A stretch of DNA of 64,000 bases from Neospora caninum Liverpool (lineage: Eukaryota; Apicomplexa; Conoidasida; Eucoccidiorida; Sarcocystidae): the NCBI RefSeq assembly GCF_000208865.1, contig NC_018387.1:1965120-2029119 (forward strand), in the 5' to 3' direction. This document shows, piece after piece, positions 60,657-64,000 of the stretch. The position numbers and the translations under genes are program-made. The notes beneath the pieces are model-generated. The model saw nothing but the letters and a program-made list of their open reading frames with translations. It searched no databases and was not told where the DNA came from. How positions within the stretch are numbered: the stretch's first letter is position 1; every line of letters starts with the position of its first letter.

Positions 60657-61486
60657 ATGGCCGTCATCTCGGGTGAGAGCGAATCTTTTACGAGGAGTAA
60701 AGCGTTGGTGACATTTGCCGACCATTTGCCAAACGCAGCGACAAAACTCGATTCACTGCTCCAGAAAAAGTACGACCTAACAGACCGGCAACTTCCTCCC
60801 AGTGTTGCATCCGCCACTGTCCATTGTGAACGGCGAAGGCGTGTCGCCGACACACTCTCTCCCCCGTGGGGGCGAGGCTGGTGCGCAACAAGATCCTTGT
60901 GCCTTCTTTCTCTTGATAAGAACTTCAAGTGCTTCCTTGTATTCTATAGACGTACGCCCTCGTGTCCAGGCGACAGTACAGCAACAATCTCAATCAAACG
61001 GGGTCTGGTGACCGCTCCGATTCGTGATCGCTGTTTGCATTCACCACTCACGCGGCTTCCGCTGCCCAGGCCTTTTGAGTGGGGCATGCTTGCTGGACTG
61101 CAAAATAGCCCCTACGTACTCTAGCTGCCATCTGTCAGTTGCACAAATCACGGATTGTATTTCAGCTTGCCGAATCGTTAGTTCTCCTTCCAGAGCGCAC
61201 CGGGAAAAACTAGACCCGCAAAGATACTGATGCGCGGATGGGGGCGGGTACTTCTGCTAAACCGTGTCAAAAGTCGTGCCTATATATGTTACAAATCCCC
61301 TGCTCTTTTAAAGCAGTTCCCCCTGCGCGTCCCTTGTTTGCAGACGTTGACGCGCACCCGGCAAACCCTTTCGGCAATCATATCCGGAAGCGTAATCCTG
61401 CACTGCAGCGTGAGAGTGCCGCTCTACGTGTTAGCGAATTCAATCGCGGCAACGGCTTCTCCAACAGCAGCCGTGAAGCAAGCTGA
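60657..61486 (+). CDS. Tentative two-exon gene, about 145 aa
   Basis: The frame from ATG 60657 starts MAVISGESESF and continues with natural-looking segments (VTFADHLPNAATKLDSLL, KKYDLTDRQLPPS). A very good acceptor (CCCTTGTTTGCAG, ending at 61343) opens a short terminal frame from 61344 to TGA at 61486. It begins DVDAHPANPFGNHIRKR when read in phase 1. A phase-1 donor at 60951/60952 (AGAC|GTACGC) would join them into 145 residues, but other donors are possible. No family is recognised. The start context (C at -3) is poor. It may be real with a different first junction, or non-coding. Confidence 0.3.
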
Positions 61487-62324
61487 TGATCGTGTCTGAA
61501 TCAGTTGCCGAGTTTGAGCTGTTGGGTATTCAAGTTATCTTTGGCAGGGACTGCCTGACCGCGATTTGAATAATCGCACATGCGTTTACGTCTCTGTTAC
61601 AGCTGTTGTAAGATATAACGCAAACACGATACCGTGTCGTCGGCGCCGCCTCTTGGGTTAGAATGCAAATGCCCGATAGGCTACACCTTTCGAGGACTGT
61701 AGTATTCGGAAACACGAACACGAACTTCTGCGCCAGTTTTCTACACAAGCAGACCATACATCCCAGGGAAAGTGCACTGCCATCTTCACACTGTGAGTAG
61801 GGCAACGTGCACTCCTTCTCACTCAAAGAAGACGGCTGTCCTTTCACAAGAAGAATATGTGCTCATGTGGTTTCCAGAATAGAAAGCAGACAACGCACTT
61901 ATGACAAAATACGGACGGAATATGGAAGGCGAAAAAGTACAATGGTTTTTTGACGTTTTGCACAAACGCCGGTATTATACAAACGAGACTCATGAAAGGA
62001 AAAAATTGACAGTGGTAAGACGGGAGAGTGTCGCGCTTTCCTCTACAGCAGGCGTCTCGTGAATGTCTTACGCTACCTCAAAATGGGAGGGGAACGACGA
62101 GGGTCCACTCAGGCACGCTCTGTCCGAGCCGTGTCCCGGCATCGACATATATAAAAATGCTAGGGAGACTGCATTCTATTCCTATCTGATATACCCACAT
62201 CAAAAGGAATACCCTTGCAGCACACAGGCTCGTCACATACGACAGTTATGCCCAAAACGCGCTTATCTCACCCTCTAATGAACACTGGACGCAAGCATGC
62301 GGCGCGACAAGACAAAATCGACAC
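61487..62324. other. Convergent intergenic region
   Basis: About 0.8 kb between the tentative plus-strand gene and the 221-aa minus-strand gene. It would hold the 3' UTR of the latter. I see no gene. Confidence 0.5.
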
Positions 62325-63370
62325 TTAGTTCTTTCGCGCGAGCACTGACTTCTTCTTCTTCTGTTCCCGCAGGCGCTCCAGCCCCTCCATGCGAGCATCG
62401 TGGGAGGAGAGTTGCATGATCTGGAGGTGATCGTTATCGGTCCATTGCTTGATCAGCGCGAGGTTCTCGTCGAAGAGCAGATCAGCCATCAGCTGGCTCT
62501 TCGGGCTGCCGCGGAGAGATTCCTGCAGGTGCTCCGTGAAGAGTCGGAGGAGTGTCTTCCACACACCAGACGTAATCGCGTCCATCGGTTCTTCCGGAGT
62601 CTCGGTGAAGAACTCGCGCATGTATTTCTCGTACTCCCTTCGCAACACTTTGAAGGATGCCTGGTTCGCGCCTTTGGCACCAAAGAGGTAGTGTTCCAGC
62701 TCCGCCATAATAACATCCGAAACCGCGTCGGCCTGGCGGAAGTACAGCAGACCTTTAATCTGAAGACCAGCAACGCATTCCACACAGGGGCAGAGACTGT
62801 GTGGAGTGAAGAAGAGAAGCACGAAATTTAAAGACAGTTTGACCAGCCAGAGCTCCGAAACTACACATGCACACGCGTTTGCGCCAATATGAGTCAAGCA
62901 CCGCTCTTGACTCAGAGGAAAGCCTATCTACGCTACACCCCCCCTCCCCCCCACCAGAGACCGCATTGACACGGGGGGAGACACGGATGTCCCACACAAG
63001 CAACGCACTGATGCCTAACCAGTAACTTGGCCTCGGGGCATCCACCGACACGCATGTCGCGTGGAAATGACAACAGAAGCCTACGTCAATTTGTTTGCTC
63101 GTACCCGTGAGGTGCGTGCCACTAACGCTCTGAACTCACCTTGTAGACGATTCTGTTGAAGAGTCCTCCCAGACCTTGTTGGACAATGACGGGGTAAACG
63201 TCCTTCATCACAAGGTCAACAGGGGTTCCACCAACATGTTCGCCGGCACCTTTTTTCACATGGTCAAGAAAAGCTTCGTCGGCGGACGCGAGCATTGTCC
63301 CGGCGATGGCAGCAACGAAGAGCACGAGCAATCGGCGGCTGGCGCCACAACGTCCCACGCGAGCGGCCAT
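62325..63370 (-). CDS. 221-aa protein with signal peptide, family not recognised
   Basis: Exons 63370-63140 and 62759-62325; donor TACAAG|GTGAGT, acceptor GTCTTCAG|ATT, phase 0. The start context ACCATGG is strong. Residues 1-30 form a clear signal peptide: a basic start, the hydrophobic core LLVLFVAAIAGTML, and a likely cleavage after ASA. So the protein enters the secretory pathway (ER, dense granule, microneme, rhoptry or apicoplast lumen are all possible). The mature part is largely helical and charged, with VDLVMKDVYPVIVQQGLGGL, FRQADAVSDVIMAELEHYLF, YEKYMREFFTETPEEPMDAI and LLRLFTEHLQESLRG. It ends in a very basic tail (EQKKKKSVLARKN). There is no second membrane segment and no HDEL-type ER retention tail. 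I recognise no family. Confidence 0.75.
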
Positions 63371-64000
63371 GGTGAAGTATTTGGTGTTTTAAACGTGTAT
63401 TTTTTAAACGACACACAAGGGAAATGGCTCCCTAAAAAACCAGAAAAGCACAGGTTTAGGGTGAGACGGGCGCACGTCTCGGAAGACGGGGATTGTACCG
63501 TGGTGGTTCGTCTCCACGACGCGGGGACACTCCACACGAGTCAAAACAGCGCTTCGAACTCGGCCCGCGTGGTGTACGGTGTATAGAGATAAGGAAGCAG
63601 AAATAGAATAACTCTGCAAACACTGGAACTCCAGAAACGGACCGTCCCACAGGCGGAACCGGGAGACAGTGGACGGTGAACAACTCCGCCGGAGTTCGTT
63701 GACAGCCCGTCGCGACGCCGGTCAGCCCACACCGCTGTCTCCGAGACAAGAAGCGGATATATACCGACTCAACGGAGTGAGGGCAGGAATTCGGAAGAGA
63801 ACGGGAACGCACCGGATACAGATGAAAAGGAATGCAAGGCAGGAACACGAGAAATCAAAAACAGATTTGGCATCCCCCTGGTCCCAAAGTTACGGGGCTG
63901 CACGGAAGATTGACGACGCTCGGATCCTGCTGCCACGTGTATCCGGAGTCGCGCCAAGGCCGCTTCGCGTCTGCTTCTTCACCGAGACGTCGTGCTGCCC
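63371..64000. other. Promoter/5' UTR of the 221-aa gene
   Basis: 630 bp upstream of the signal-peptide protein, on its 5' side. It contains one TTTAGGG word at about 63452-63458 (plus strand). Minus-strand frames here (for example 63848-63456) lack a supported model. I see no other gene. Confidence 0.5.

Overview
The window looks like nuclear DNA of a tissue-cyst-forming coccidian apicomplexan (Toxoplasma/Neospora/Hammondia type; the species cannot be fixed from sequence alone). Reasons: genes are split by many GT-AG introns of roughly 60-1,500 bp; start-codon contexts resemble ACAAAATGG; serine-, arginine- and alanine-rich low-complexity stretches are common; TGCATGC motifs and TTTAGGG telomere-type words are scattered through non-coding DNA. 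There is no operon structure, CRISPR array, rRNA or convincing tRNA. All gene models below were assembled by hand from splice signals, reading phase and homology; total coding length of every model is a multiple of three.

Layout, left to right. (1) 5-2929, minus: coiled-coil protein, 3' end outside the window. (2) 2930-7510: 4.6 kb with no convincing gene. (3) 7511-9774, minus: five-exon, 248-aa protein with a mitochondrial-type N-terminus. (4) 11347-19859, minus: 17-exon PF16/SPAG6, the armadillo-repeat protein of the axonemal central pair. (5) 21388-23529, plus: uninterrupted 713-codon gene, divergent from PF16. (6) 25651-30831, minus: 1,381-aa Nup88/Nup82-like nucleoporin. (7) 33735-43819, minus: 17-exon DNA primase large subunit (PRI2) with all four Fe-S cysteines. 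(8) 43820-48331: no supported gene. (9) 48332-48876, minus: tentative 135-aa gene with two very short introns, head-to-head with (10) 48977-50029, plus, a two-exon 171-aa gene. (11) 51671-54130, plus: branched-chain aminotransferase with a long N-terminal extension. (12) 55648-60197, minus: seven-exon 840-aa protein of unknown function. (13) 60657-61486, plus: tentative two-exon gene. (14) 62325-63370, minus: two-exon 221-aa protein with a signal peptide.

The genes do not form a pathway. They are mostly housekeeping functions (replication priming, nuclear pore, branched-chain amino acid catabolism, mitochondrion) plus one gene, PF16, whose known role is in motile flagella, which in these parasites exist only on male gametes. 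The best candidates for undescribed biology are the compact gene at 48332-48876, the 840-aa protein, the SLF-rich Nup88-like protein, and the unexplained non-coding blocks at 2930-7510 and 43820-48331.
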